This document shows, piece by piece, positions 7,075 to 15,200 of a stretch of 34,312 bases of DNA. The DNA comes from Alphaproteobacteria bacterium. Its GTDB lineage: Bacteria; Pseudomonadota; Alphaproteobacteria; Rickettsiales; UBA998. Location of the stretch: contig RDXO01000014.1 in the NCBI GenBank assembly GCA_004292675.1, positions 1 through 34,312 on the forward strand, in the 5' to 3' direction. The translations under genes were made by a program, and so were the position numbers. The notes under the pieces were generated by a model. That model made no database searches. It saw only the letters and a list, made by a program, of their open reading frames with translations, and had not been told where the DNA came from. Within the stretch, counting starts at the first letter, position 1, and every line of letters begins with the position of its first letter.

Positions 7075-10000
7075 TTATGATGCATTGGCGCGTTGTGTGT
7101 GTGCGCGTGTAATAGTTAGGGTTACCTCCGAGTTCATCACGTGATGCGTACTCTTATGCCCTGCACATGATGCGGCATTATACTCTATCCCCACACACAG
7201 CGTCTGATCACAGAAATAAACGCTAAATTGATCCACTGCCTGCACAATATGTTGCTCCGCGTGCAGATGGATGCTAATGCGATCACTCACATCAAACCCC
7301 GCATCCTTGCGCGATTGCTGCACAATACGCACCACATCACGCACGATCCCTTCAGCGATAAGATCATCACTTAACGTAGTATCCAGCACCACCAAGCCAT
7401 CCTGAGAGGGAAGTGCCGCCGCACCGTGGGCAATGGTTGATTCCAAACTGAAGTCATATTCGTCTGGTTGCAACATTTCTCCTGCCACGATAATCGCACC
7501 TGATGCATCACGCGCCCATGCACCTGCACGCGCTGCTGATCCGACTTCTTTCATTTTCGCGCCTAAACGTTTTCCTGCAATCGGAAAATGAATCTTCAGC
7601 TTATGATTGGCAACGCCCTCTAATTCTTTAGAAAAATGCACGGCTTTGACATTGGTTTCATCGGCAATGAGTGTGGCGCAATAATCATTCAACGCACCAA
7701 ACTCCACGCCATAGACTGTGAGGTTTGCCAGCGGTTGACGAATACGTAGCGTGAGTTCATTGCGGAGCGCATGGGCGGTATTGCATATTTCTTGCACCTT
7801 ATCCATCGCGTGCATCATGGTGCTATCTGCCCCATAATCACGTAATTCCGTTGGAAACTCCGCCAGATGCACCGAATGTTGCGCATCCAGCACCCCGCCA
7901 TGCACCAGCCCCGCATACATCGCTTCACTGATTTGTGGCAGAATCGGTGCGACCACACGGCATAATGTGTGCAGTACCGTGTACAGCGTATTATAGGCTG
8001 CTTGCTTATCGCTATCCACCGCTTCGCCCCAAAAACGCGAGCGATTACGGCGTATATACCAATTATTCAGCACTTCCAAAAAGGCGGTGATATGGGTGCA
8101 TACGCTTGGTGTATCATAGGCATCCCATGCACCGCGCACATCTTCCACACAGCGTGTCAACTTAGAGAGGATGTAGCGATCCATCATATTGGTGGATGTA
8201 ATATCATATTCCGCCTTTACGCTATCGGCATTTGCATAGAGCGTGAAGAAATGATAGGCATTCCACAACGGCTTAATATAGAGACGCACGGCATCACGGA
8301 TGAATGCCCCTTGGCTATCCAAGAACAATTCATTGCCCTTCATGATGGTGGAAGAAAGCATGAACCAACGGAGTGCATCTGAGCCGTAGCTATCGAATAA
8401 TTCCATCGGATTGACGTAATTCTTCAGTTTTTTCGATAGTTTACGCCCCTGTTCATCCAGCACCACGCCATGACAAATACAGTTCTTGAACGGGATGCGA
8501 TCAAACAACGCGACCGACAACACCATCATATTATAGAACCATCCACGCGTTTGTGCTTCATATTCCACAATGAAATCCGCAGGGAAATTGGCTTCAAACC
8601 ATGCTTTATTTTCAAACGGATAATGCACTTGCGCAAACGGCATTGAACCTGATTCAAACCAGCAATCAAACACTTCATCGACGCGCTTGATGGTATATTG
8701 AGGGTCTAGGGGGCAGGGCTTCGTGAGCGTATCAATGAAGGGTTTATGCAGATCATCGACTTTCACCCCGAAAAATGCTTCCAGTTCCGCAATCGATCCA
8801 AAGACATAAAGCTCTTTATTATTGGGATTATCCGAACGCCATACGGGAATTGGGCAGCCCCAGAAGCGTGAACGGCTGATCGACCATTCCCGCGCACCTG
8901 CAATCCATTTGCCAAAGCGTCCATCTTTAATATGATCGGGAATCCAGTTGATCTGCTGATTCAGTTCTACCATGCGATCCCGAATCTTCGGCACATCGAC
9001 AAACCATGAGGATTGCGCACGATAAATAATCGGCTTATCAGTACGCCAGCAATGCGGGTAATTATGGGTATAATCTTCTTGTTTGATAAGCTGTTCTGTT
9101 TGCTTGAGCCATTGGATAATCCGTAGATTCGCTAGTCCGTATTTCTCTAATTGCGCTTGCGTGTAGGGTTCATCAGCGTGCTTGCCCTTGGTTTCACAAA
9201 TGACATTCAGCCCTTTCAGAGACAAAGTACGGATGGTAACATCAGGCGCACCCTGCCATGCATCACGTTCAATAAGATAATAGGGTCCCATACTATGCTT
9301 AAATTGGCGATCCCCTATATGCTTCATCCCTAAGCGTTCCATCATGGCGTGCGAGCGTGGGTTTTCTGCCACCGCGCCCCCTGCAATCGCATCATAGCCC
9401 AGCACACGGAAGCCATATTCTAGGGAGGCAGCGCATAATTCTGTGCCGTAGCCACCATGCCAAAAATCAGGCATGAGGGCGCAACGTAGTGTTGGCATAG
9501 CAGGCATACCCTCTGCTTGTGCAACGTAAGATATGCCAGCGCGCCCCATAAATGCACCTGTTTCTTTATGGAACACCGCCCATTGCCCATAGCCATGGGT
9601 GCGGAACTCCGACATATTTTCCCGATGTGTGTCGCGTGCTTGCTCACTCGTCATCAGCCCATCATTGACGGTTGCCATGACGGTTGCATTGGTATGCAGC
9701 GCGATGAAATGATCCACATCGTCTGACGTGGGCATACGCAAAATGCAGCGATCCGTTTCAATATGGCTAAGGTCGAATATAGTGTTCGTATAGCGTCCCT
9801 CATGATTGACGGGAACAAGCACAATAATACCATTATTGGCACAGACGCGCATATCATCTTCACCAAACCCCGGAGCCATATGCACAATGCCCGTGCCTGA
9901 TCCCTCCTCGATGAAGTCGCTACCGTCAAGTACACGGAAGGCTTCTGCGTGATCGGAAAAATAAGGGAATAAAGGTTCGTAGGATAAACCGATGAGGGAT

Positions 10001-11361
10001 GATCCTGAAATAATGGTTGCACCCTCTGTTTTTTGTGCAGTGATATAACATGTACGAGCGGTCAACTCCTCCCCCTGCGTGCGGGGGGAGGTTGGGAGGG
10101 GGGTGTTTTCCAATGTCTGTACAATAGTCTGCACTACCCCTTCAGGATTATCGAGTACATCATTATTCCAGAAACGTAGCACCACAAAGCCCGCTTTTTC
10201 TAAGAATACTGTTCTTTCGGCATCGTACGTCTGTTGGGTTATTTCATCATGTTGTCCGCCATCAAGCTCAATAATAAGCTGATGCGAAAGGCAGGCAAAA
10301 TCGACAATATATGTTCCAATAGGATGCTGCCTACGGAATTTAATATGGTCTAATTGCTTATTTTTCAACAGATTCCACAGTGTCTTTTCTGCATCTGTTG
10401 GATTTTTTCGCAAAACTTTAGCATGTTCTAATGCCACAGGATTTCTACTACTATGATCTTTTCCCCCAATAATTCCTAGCTTTGCTGAAGCATTTTCCGC
10501 CCCCCTCCTGCCTCCCCCCGCAAGCGTGGGGAGAGGATCAGAGTCCACCACAAATGCGCAATACTCCATCTCAGCACTCGCCGCTAAAGCCAAATTGCTT
10601 GGCAATGTCCACGGCGTAGTTGTCCATGCAAGAAGATAATAGGCATCTGCTTCGGGCGCACCTTGAGGGCGTTCCTTCAACTTAAACGCGACCGTAATCG
10701 CCTTATCAACCTTCTCACGTGTGGCATCATCAAGGCGGATTTCTGATGTGGATAATACCGTTTCCGCAGCCCAGCTATAGGGCATTACCTTAAAGCCCTC
10801 ATAAATCAAGCCCTTCTCGTGAAGCTGTTTGAATGCCCACAATACGGATTCCATATAAGGTGTATCCATCGTTTTGTAATCATTATGAAAATCCACCCAA
10901 CGCGCCTGAGTGTTCACATAGGATTCCCACTCACCACGATACGCCATGACGGAGGTGCGACAATGCGCATTAAACGCCTCAACCCCATGCGCAATAATCT
11001 GTTGCCTCCCTGATACACCAAGCTGCTTTTCAGCTTCCATCTCGGCGGGGAGTCCGTGACAATCCCAACCAAAACGGCGTTCAACACGCTTGCCCAACAT
11101 TGTTTGATAACGCGCCACGGCATCCTTCACATAGCCCGTGAGCAAATGCCCATGATGTGGTAAGCCATTGGCAAAAGGTGGACCATCATAAAACACATAA
11201 GCGTTGGTGCTGCCATCGGCATTCAGTGCTGCACGTTCATCAACGGAGCGTTCAAACACGCGTTGTTCTTGCCAAAAGGCACGTATTTCTTGTTCAAGTT
11301 GCGGGAACTCCACATCAGAGCGCGCTTTCGGATAATGAGTATAAGATTCTGACTGTTTCAT
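7075..11361 (-). CDS. ileS: isoleucyl-tRNA synthetase with inserted DUF559 nuclease and GNAT domains
   Basis: The protein charges tRNA-Ile and edits mischarged valine. Numbering is from ATG 11361 (1428 aa). The HIGH motif appears as PHHGH (68-72) and KMSKS as KLSKK (974-978). The CP1 editing domain keeps the threonine-rich TTTPWTLPSN (from T247) and GFGEDD ending at D503. Two foreign domains interrupt CP1 in frame: a DUF559 nuclease-like domain with its flanking palindromes (about 275-432) and a RimJ/RimL-type GNAT acetyltransferase (about 532-711). Without them about 1,090 residues remain, normal for the type-2 IleRS of Rickettsiales and relatives. C-terminal anticodon-binding regions follow (NNWYIRRNRSRFW). 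GTG 11370 is an alternative start, but MKQSESYTHYP fits the family and a promoter ends 7 nt before ATG 11361. The frame is open throughout. A split product or protein splicing cannot be excluded, but I see no intein splice motifs. Confidence 0.95.
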   Translation of the reverse strand: MKQSESYTHYPKARSDVEFPQLEQEIRAFWQEQRVFERSVDERAALNADGSTNAYVFYDGPPFANGLPHHGHLLTGYVKDAVARYQTMLGKRVERRFGWDCHGLPAEMEAEKQLGVSGRQQIIAHGVEAFNAHCRTSVMAYRGEWESYVNTQARWVDFHNDYKTMDTPYMESVLWAFKQLHEKGLIYEGFKVMPYSWAAETVLSTSEIRLDDATREKVDKAITVAFKLKERPQGAPEADAYYLLAWTTTPWTLPSNLALAASAEMEYCAFVVDSDPLPTLAGGGRRGAENASAKLGIIGGKDHSSRNPVALEHAKVLRKNPTDAEKTLWNLLKNKQLDHIKFRRQHPIGTYIVDFACLSHQLIIELDGGQHDEITQQTYDAERTVFLEKAGFVVLRFWNNDVLDNPEGVVQTIVQTLENTPLPTSPRTQGEELTARTCYITAQKTEGATIISGSSLIGLSYEPLFPYFSDHAEAFRVLDGSDFIEEGSGTGIVHMAPGFGEDDMRVCANNGIIVLVPVNHEGRYTNTIFDLSHIETDRCILRMPTSDDVDHFIALHTNATVMATVNDGLMTSEQARDTHRENMSEFRTHGYGQWAVFHKETGAFMGRAGISYVAQAEGMPAMPTLRCALMPDFWHGGYGTELCAASLEYGFRVLGYDAIAGGAVAENPRSHAMMERLGMKHIGDRQFKHSMGPYYLIERDAWQGAPDVTIRTLSLKGLNVICETKGKHADEPYTQAQLEKYGLANLRIIQWLKQTEQLIKQEDYTHNYPHCWRTDKPIIYRAQSSWFVDVPKIRDRMVELNQQINWIPDHIKDGRFGKWIAGAREWSISRSRFWGCPIPVWRSDNPNNKELYVFGSIAELEAFFGVKVDDLHKPFIDTLTKPCPLDPQYTIKRVDEVFDCWFESGSMPFAQVHYPFENKAWFEANFPADFIVEYEAQTRGWFYNMMVLSVALFDRIPFKNCICHGVVLDEQGRKLSKKLKNYVNPMELFDSYGSDALRWFMLSSTIMKGNELFLDSQGAFIRDAVRLYIKPLWNAYHFFTLYANADSVKAEYDITSTNMMDRYILSKLTRCVEDVRGAWDAYDTPSVCTHITAFLEVLNNWYIRRNRSRFWGEAVDSDKQAAYNTLYTVLHTLCRVVAPILPQISEAMYAGLVHGGVLDAQHSVHLAEFPTELRDYGADSTMMHAMDKVQEICNTAHALRNELTLRIRQPLANLTVYGVEFGALNDYCATLIADETNVKAVHFSKELEGVANHKLKIHFPIAGKRLGAKMKEVGSAARAGAWARDASGAIIVAGEMLQPDEYDFSLESTIAHGAAALPSQDGLVVLDTTLSDDLIAEGIVRDVVRIVQQSRKDAGFDVSDRISIHLHAEQHIVQAVDQFSVYFCDQTLCVGIEYNAASCAGHKSTHHVMNSEVTLTITRAHTQRANAS
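9229..9768 (-). other. GNAT acetyltransferase domain inserted in ileS
   Basis: The host sequence runs from NHEGRYTNTIFDL directly to LSLKGLNVI in normal IleRS; here about 180 residues (532-711) lie between them. They read as a whole GNAT domain of the RimJ/RimL type: start ETDRCILRMPTSDDVDHFI, middle GQWAVFHKETGAFMGRAGIS, acetyl-CoA loop HGGYGTE, then AVAENPRSHAMMERLGMKH and a final YYLIERDAW. The acetyl-CoA-binding loop is intact, so the domain may be active. I see no repeats at its borders. What it acetylates is unknown. Confidence 0.9.
10066..10104. repeat. palindromic terminal repeat, ileS-distal end of the DUF559 unit
   Basis: CTCCTCCCCCTGCG is followed by TGCGGGGGGAGG and then TTGGGAGGGGGGTG on the plus strand. 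The first two parts form an internal hairpin. The whole is a diverged counterpart, in the same plus-strand sense as the reverse complement of the coding copy, of the repeat at 10499-10539. Confidence 0.75.
10499..10539. repeat. palindromic terminal repeat, ileS-proximal end of the DUF559 unit
   Basis: On the coding (minus) strand it reads GATCCTCTCCCCACGC, TTGCGGGGGGAGGC and AGGAGGGGGGCG. CTCCCC pairs with GGGGAG as a hairpin. It lines up, with few differences, with the plus-strand sequence 10066-10104, so the two copies are inverted with respect to each other. Confidence 0.75.
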
Positions 11362-11368
11362 GCCCCGC

Positions 11369-11397
11369 ACTCTACGATCTCAAACACAAAGATGCAA
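11369..11397 (-). promoter_or_regulatory. ileS promoter, leaderless type
   Basis: On the minus strand TTGCAT (11397-11392), 17 bases, then TAGAGT (11374-11369). The -10 box ends 7 nt before ATG 11361. No Shine-Dalgarno fits either ATG 11361 or GTG 11370; the GTG lies inside the -10 element, which argues for ATG 11361. Confidence 0.4.
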
Positions 11398-11436
11398 GCA
11401 TATATCACAAAATGTGCTATAGTATTATCTTAGTTT

Positions 11437-11505
11437 TTGACTATATGTTTAGTTCCTTTATTCTTATGGCAAACGCTATCATGATCGAAAGGAGACCAAT
11501 TTATG
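11437..11505 (+). promoter_or_regulatory. orphan promoter, Shine-Dalgarno and start codon
   Basis: TTGACT (11437-11442), 16 bases, TATTCT (11459-11464), then GGAG (11491-11494) and ATG at 11503 eight bases later. The frame from this ATG starts MGSVWHGNAEPVP and soon runs in the wrong frame through transposase sequence to a stop at 11674-11676. It looks like the start of a gene whose body was replaced. Bases 11398-11436 show nothing else. Confidence 0.4.
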
Positions 11506-11509
11506 GGAA

Positions 11510-11824
11510 GTGTATGGCATGGTAACGCTGAACCTGTCCCTACGCAGGGTGCATATGGACATCACCGCGCTGCGTGTTGGCAAACAAAAGCTCTATCTTT
11601 TTGTGGCAATCGACCGCGCCAGCAAATATGTTTATGCCGAGCTTTACCCAACGATGACCTTTTTGCTCTATTATAATCACCAAAAGAAGCTAAAATCCTT
11701 GAATTTTATCTCACCCTACGATAAAATCATTCAAGAATTTGACCAAAAACCCCATCTATTCCACATTAATCCAACCCATAAGTTGATGGGACTGAACACA
11801 TACCTTACTACGAGAAAATCATAG
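11510..11824 (+). pseudogene. internally deleted IS481-type transposase
   Basis: From about 11549 the frame reads VHMDITALRVGKQKLYLFVA then IDRASKYVYAELYPTMT, the start of an rve/DDE core of the IS481 type with its first aspartate (in HMDI). At about 11659/11660 it jumps to FLLYYNHQKKLKSLNFISPY and ends HINPTHKLMGLNTY, which reads as the C-terminal part. The second aspartate and the glutamate of the catalytic triad lie in the missing segment, and the N-terminal helix-turn-helix is absent, so this copy is inactive. The frame upstream of VHMDI is degenerate. Confidence 0.7.
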
Positions 11825-12258
11825 ATAGAATCCAAAAAGGCGAGCATCATATTGGTGTACGTGAAATATTTCCTGACATAAGGTGGGATAAGGTATATCT
11901 TATAAAAGGGCATTATTATCGAATATTGTTTGAACCAGATTGGGTTTCTGCACGACTTCCTCATGAATATAGAGGGTATAAGATGCATCCTATTGATATA
12001 TCATTATCAGGAACATATGAAACAGCTCTTGTTTTTGTTGATAAAGAGAAGAAAGAAAATACAGTGTTTTTAGTTGAGGGTCATTATCATCGCCAGCGTA
12101 ACCGTTATATTTTTTCTAATGAAGATACGCGGATGCAGAAAGGATATAAAGCATCAGATGAACCTTATTTTATCATACAACCGTATGATTTTCTTCCTGA
12201 TATAAATACTTCCATTATGTTAACTTCAAATAAAAAAAGTGAGAACATCCATGATTAA
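11782..12258 (+). pseudogene. 5'-truncated gene of unknown function
   Basis: The frame is open from 11782, just after a TAA, but has no ATG near its beginning; the first possible start is TTG 11926. From EHIPYYEKIIDRIQKGEHHI on, it reads as natural protein (VYLIKGHYYRILFEP, then FLVEGHYHRQRNRYIF), ending KSENIHD. I infer that the N-terminus was removed when the neighbouring transposase copy inserted or recombined. I do not recognise the family: it is a small soluble-looking protein rich in Tyr and His with two similar KGHYYR/EGHYHR strands. The stop codon overlaps the ATG at 12251 of the RTX gene, so the two were probably translated together. An accessory or immunity role is only a guess from position. 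Confidence 0.5.
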
Positions 12259-15200
12259 TCTTTTTGTTGCTATTCCTGTTGGCACTATTGCAGTCGGTGT
12301 TGGAAGTCAAGCATTGTTTTATTATTATTTATTATTATTTTGCACGTTCTACGGCGTTTGCTCAAGCGCATGGCGTATTACCTCAGAATATCGCGGAAGC
12401 AACCACTGAACAAAATAATAACGCAAATGCTATCCAGCACGCACTAACGAGCGGTGACATTGCCAATGATGCAGGTAGATGGGCTTCTGAGGGCTTAGGA
12501 TGGGTAAAAGAAACGAATGCAACCACTGAACAAGCTAGAGATTCATGGAGGGATAAATGGAACAATGAGGTTGGTATTCGTTTGGCGGAGTGGGCGAAAC
12601 AACATGGATATGATTGGGATGAATACCATGATGCTTTAATTATGGATGCTTTTTTTAGGGGGTATTTCATAACAGATTTAGATGATCCGCGCATTGATAT
12701 AAGACAAGAGAAGCCTATCCCTGATTGGAATGCGCCTAGTCCTGATTGGCAAAATGCAAGTAGATCGTGCGCAGTACCTTCATGGGAAGACTTAAAAAGG
12801 GCGTTAGAAGAAGAAAAACGCAGCGTTCAAGAAGAGCGAGAAGCCAACGACACGCCACAAGCGACAAAGCCACAGACACCGGTGTCGCTAGATATGGACG
12901 GGGACGGGTTGGAATTGATTAATGTATCTATGTCACGAGCCTATTTTGATATTGATAATGATGGCTTTAGGGAAAAAACAGCGTGGGTTGCCCCTGATGA
13001 TGCCTTGCTTGCCTTTGATCGCAACGCTAACGGATTGATTGATAACCAAAATGAATTATTTGGGAGGAGACCGGGAACATTTTTTAATGATGGATTTGAC
13101 ATATTAGAAGCCGAGTTTGATAGCAATCGAGACCAAGTGCTGACCAGTGCTGATGCGCGGTTTGGGCAATTACGCGTCTGGAATGATCGCAATGGCGATG
13201 GCATATCACAGGCGGGTGAATTACGAACATTAACACAAGCGGGCATCACACGCATTAACCTTGTGGAAAACAACTTCCCCACGGAAATGTTTTTCGGAAA
13301 TCGCGCCGTTGAGAAATCTGATTTTACCATTAATGGCGTGGTGCGTAACGCATTTGATGTGTTATTTGATGTAAACCAAGTGCAGAGCGAATGGATTCTC
13401 CCCGCGAATTATCAGTACGCTGCGGGTGTCACCGCGCTTCCAAGCCTACGTGGCATTGGCGATATGAAGCCACTTTGGGTTGCCATGACGGACGATGCCA
13501 CGTTGCGTACTATGGTGCAGAACTTTAATAATCAGAACTATGCGCGTGTGAATTTTGGGCAATTACGCAGCACTGTTGAAAATATTTTGCACCAATGGGC
13601 GGGGACAAGCACCGTTCCTCATGAGGGTTCGTGGCAGTTTACGTCAGGGCAACATATGAGTGCGCGCACGGTTGAAACGATGGATCGATGGTTTGGTTTG
13701 GATACGGGTACGAGCGCTCTTGAGTTTACGCAAAATAAGGGGCGTTTATATCTATATGAGTGGAAGGATATTGTCAGTGATACGATGACGAAATTATTAA
13801 TCCAGCACGCGACGCGCCCTGCAGCCTTGCAAGGATTTACGTATGATAAGGCAACAGGCATGATTACGGGGGATTTAAGCGCGGCATTGACATTGATGCA
13901 GACGGCGCAACCTGCCACTGGCGCAGCGCGTCATGCCTATTGGATGGATTATGTGCCGATTATTAACACGATTGCTGATGTGCAAGGATATTCCGACGAG
14001 TTTTATCGTCACACGCTCGCGGGAACGTATTTAGATGCGCTTCCTGATGATGTTACTAACTTCCGTTCACACCGTATCATCAAGCACGAATTAGGGCAAG
14101 ATTATATGCGCGGTACGGATCGCGGGGAATATATTTGGGCGGATGCGACATTTGGGTTAACCAGTTCGGTTACTGTGGATGGTGGCGGCGGTGATGATCG
14201 TATCGAGATTCGCCCGCAACAATCGCTGACGAGTACGGGTAATAATACTGATTATATATATCATCGTGGTGACGGCAATGATACGATTAACGATCATTGG
14301 GGAAGTGATGATCGATTGTTCCTTCGAGGTATTCGTTCCAATGAGGTGCAATTCCGCCTTAGGGAATATGATTTATTGCGATCCGATAATCATAGTACGA
14401 TGAATGATGTGGAAATTAATATCGGCACTGAAGCGACGATATTGTTAGAGAATTTTAATCTGTTCGCGCAGTCAAATTTTGGTATCGTGGAGAGTGTGAA
14501 CACGATTGAGCAAATTGTGTTTGATGATCGCACGGTAACAGCAGCGGAAGTGATGCGTTTGGCGCGACAAAATAGCTACAGCAACGGTACAGACTGGATT
14601 TATGAGCGGAATCAAAGGACTATTGCTGATACCACAGAGCCAACGCAAATCTTTGATGCAAGTGTAGGGAATGATTTCTTTTATTTTACGTCATCCTCAC
14701 CCATCCGTTTGGATTATGACCTTGGGGATGGTATGGATCGTATTTATGGGGAGACTCTGCTCACCGCTCACAATGGTTGGAATAAAAACATTACGGTGAA
14801 TTTCGGTCGAGGAATTAATTATGATAACGTCCAATTTTCTAATATGGGGGCTAGTATTAACCCTATAGCTGTTAATGAGGGAATTGTATTACGCATTAAT
14901 GATAATGATGCCCTGCAATTTGTTGCGCTGCCATTAACTCATGCTCATAACATCACGCTACAATTTAGCGAAGGTACAACACGAACGATTACGCTTAATA
15001 CAGCATTACATGCACGCGGTGCAGGTGCGTTTGTTGAACGTATTAATTTAACCCCATACCCGAATCTTAGCACGACTAATTTTGCGCGAACATTAACGGG
15101 TACGAATAATAATGATACATTGCAAGGTGATGCGCGTAATGAATCCTTAAATGGAGGCATGGGGAATGATATATTACGCGGTGAAGCGGGCAATGATCTT

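Larger units (their letters stand above)
10066..10539 (-). mobile_element. in-frame DUF559 unit bounded by palindromic inverted repeats
   Basis: The unit measures 474 nt (158 codons), a multiple of three. Inside is a DUF559 domain: NPTDAEKTLW, KFRRQHPIGTYIVDF with D354, IIELDGGQH with E365 and D367, and VVLRFWNNDVL. DUF559 belongs to the Vsr-like PD-(D/E)XK nuclease group, and the key acidic residues are present. Both ends are GC-rich palindromes related as inverted repeats and translated as DPLPTLAGGGRRG and TPLPTSPRTQGEE, with no stop in this frame. As I recall, free-standing DUF559 genes in proteobacteria often sit between such repeats, which suggests mobility. The unit lies in a CP1 loop between YCAFVV and RTCYITA of IleRS. 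Confidence 0.8.

Noticed and set aside
10066..10539. Intein or group I intron in ileS
   Set aside because: No splice-junction residues (Cys/Ser/Thr at the start, His-Asn before the C-extein), no LAGLIDADG or HNH motif; the borders are GC-rich palindromes and the insert is in a non-conserved loop, whereas inteins prefer active-site motifs.
11503..11676. A 57-codon gene starting at the well-placed ATG 11503
   Set aside because: Beyond the first ~15 codons it is transposase DNA in the wrong frame; the RBS and ATG are better seen as the start of a lost gene.
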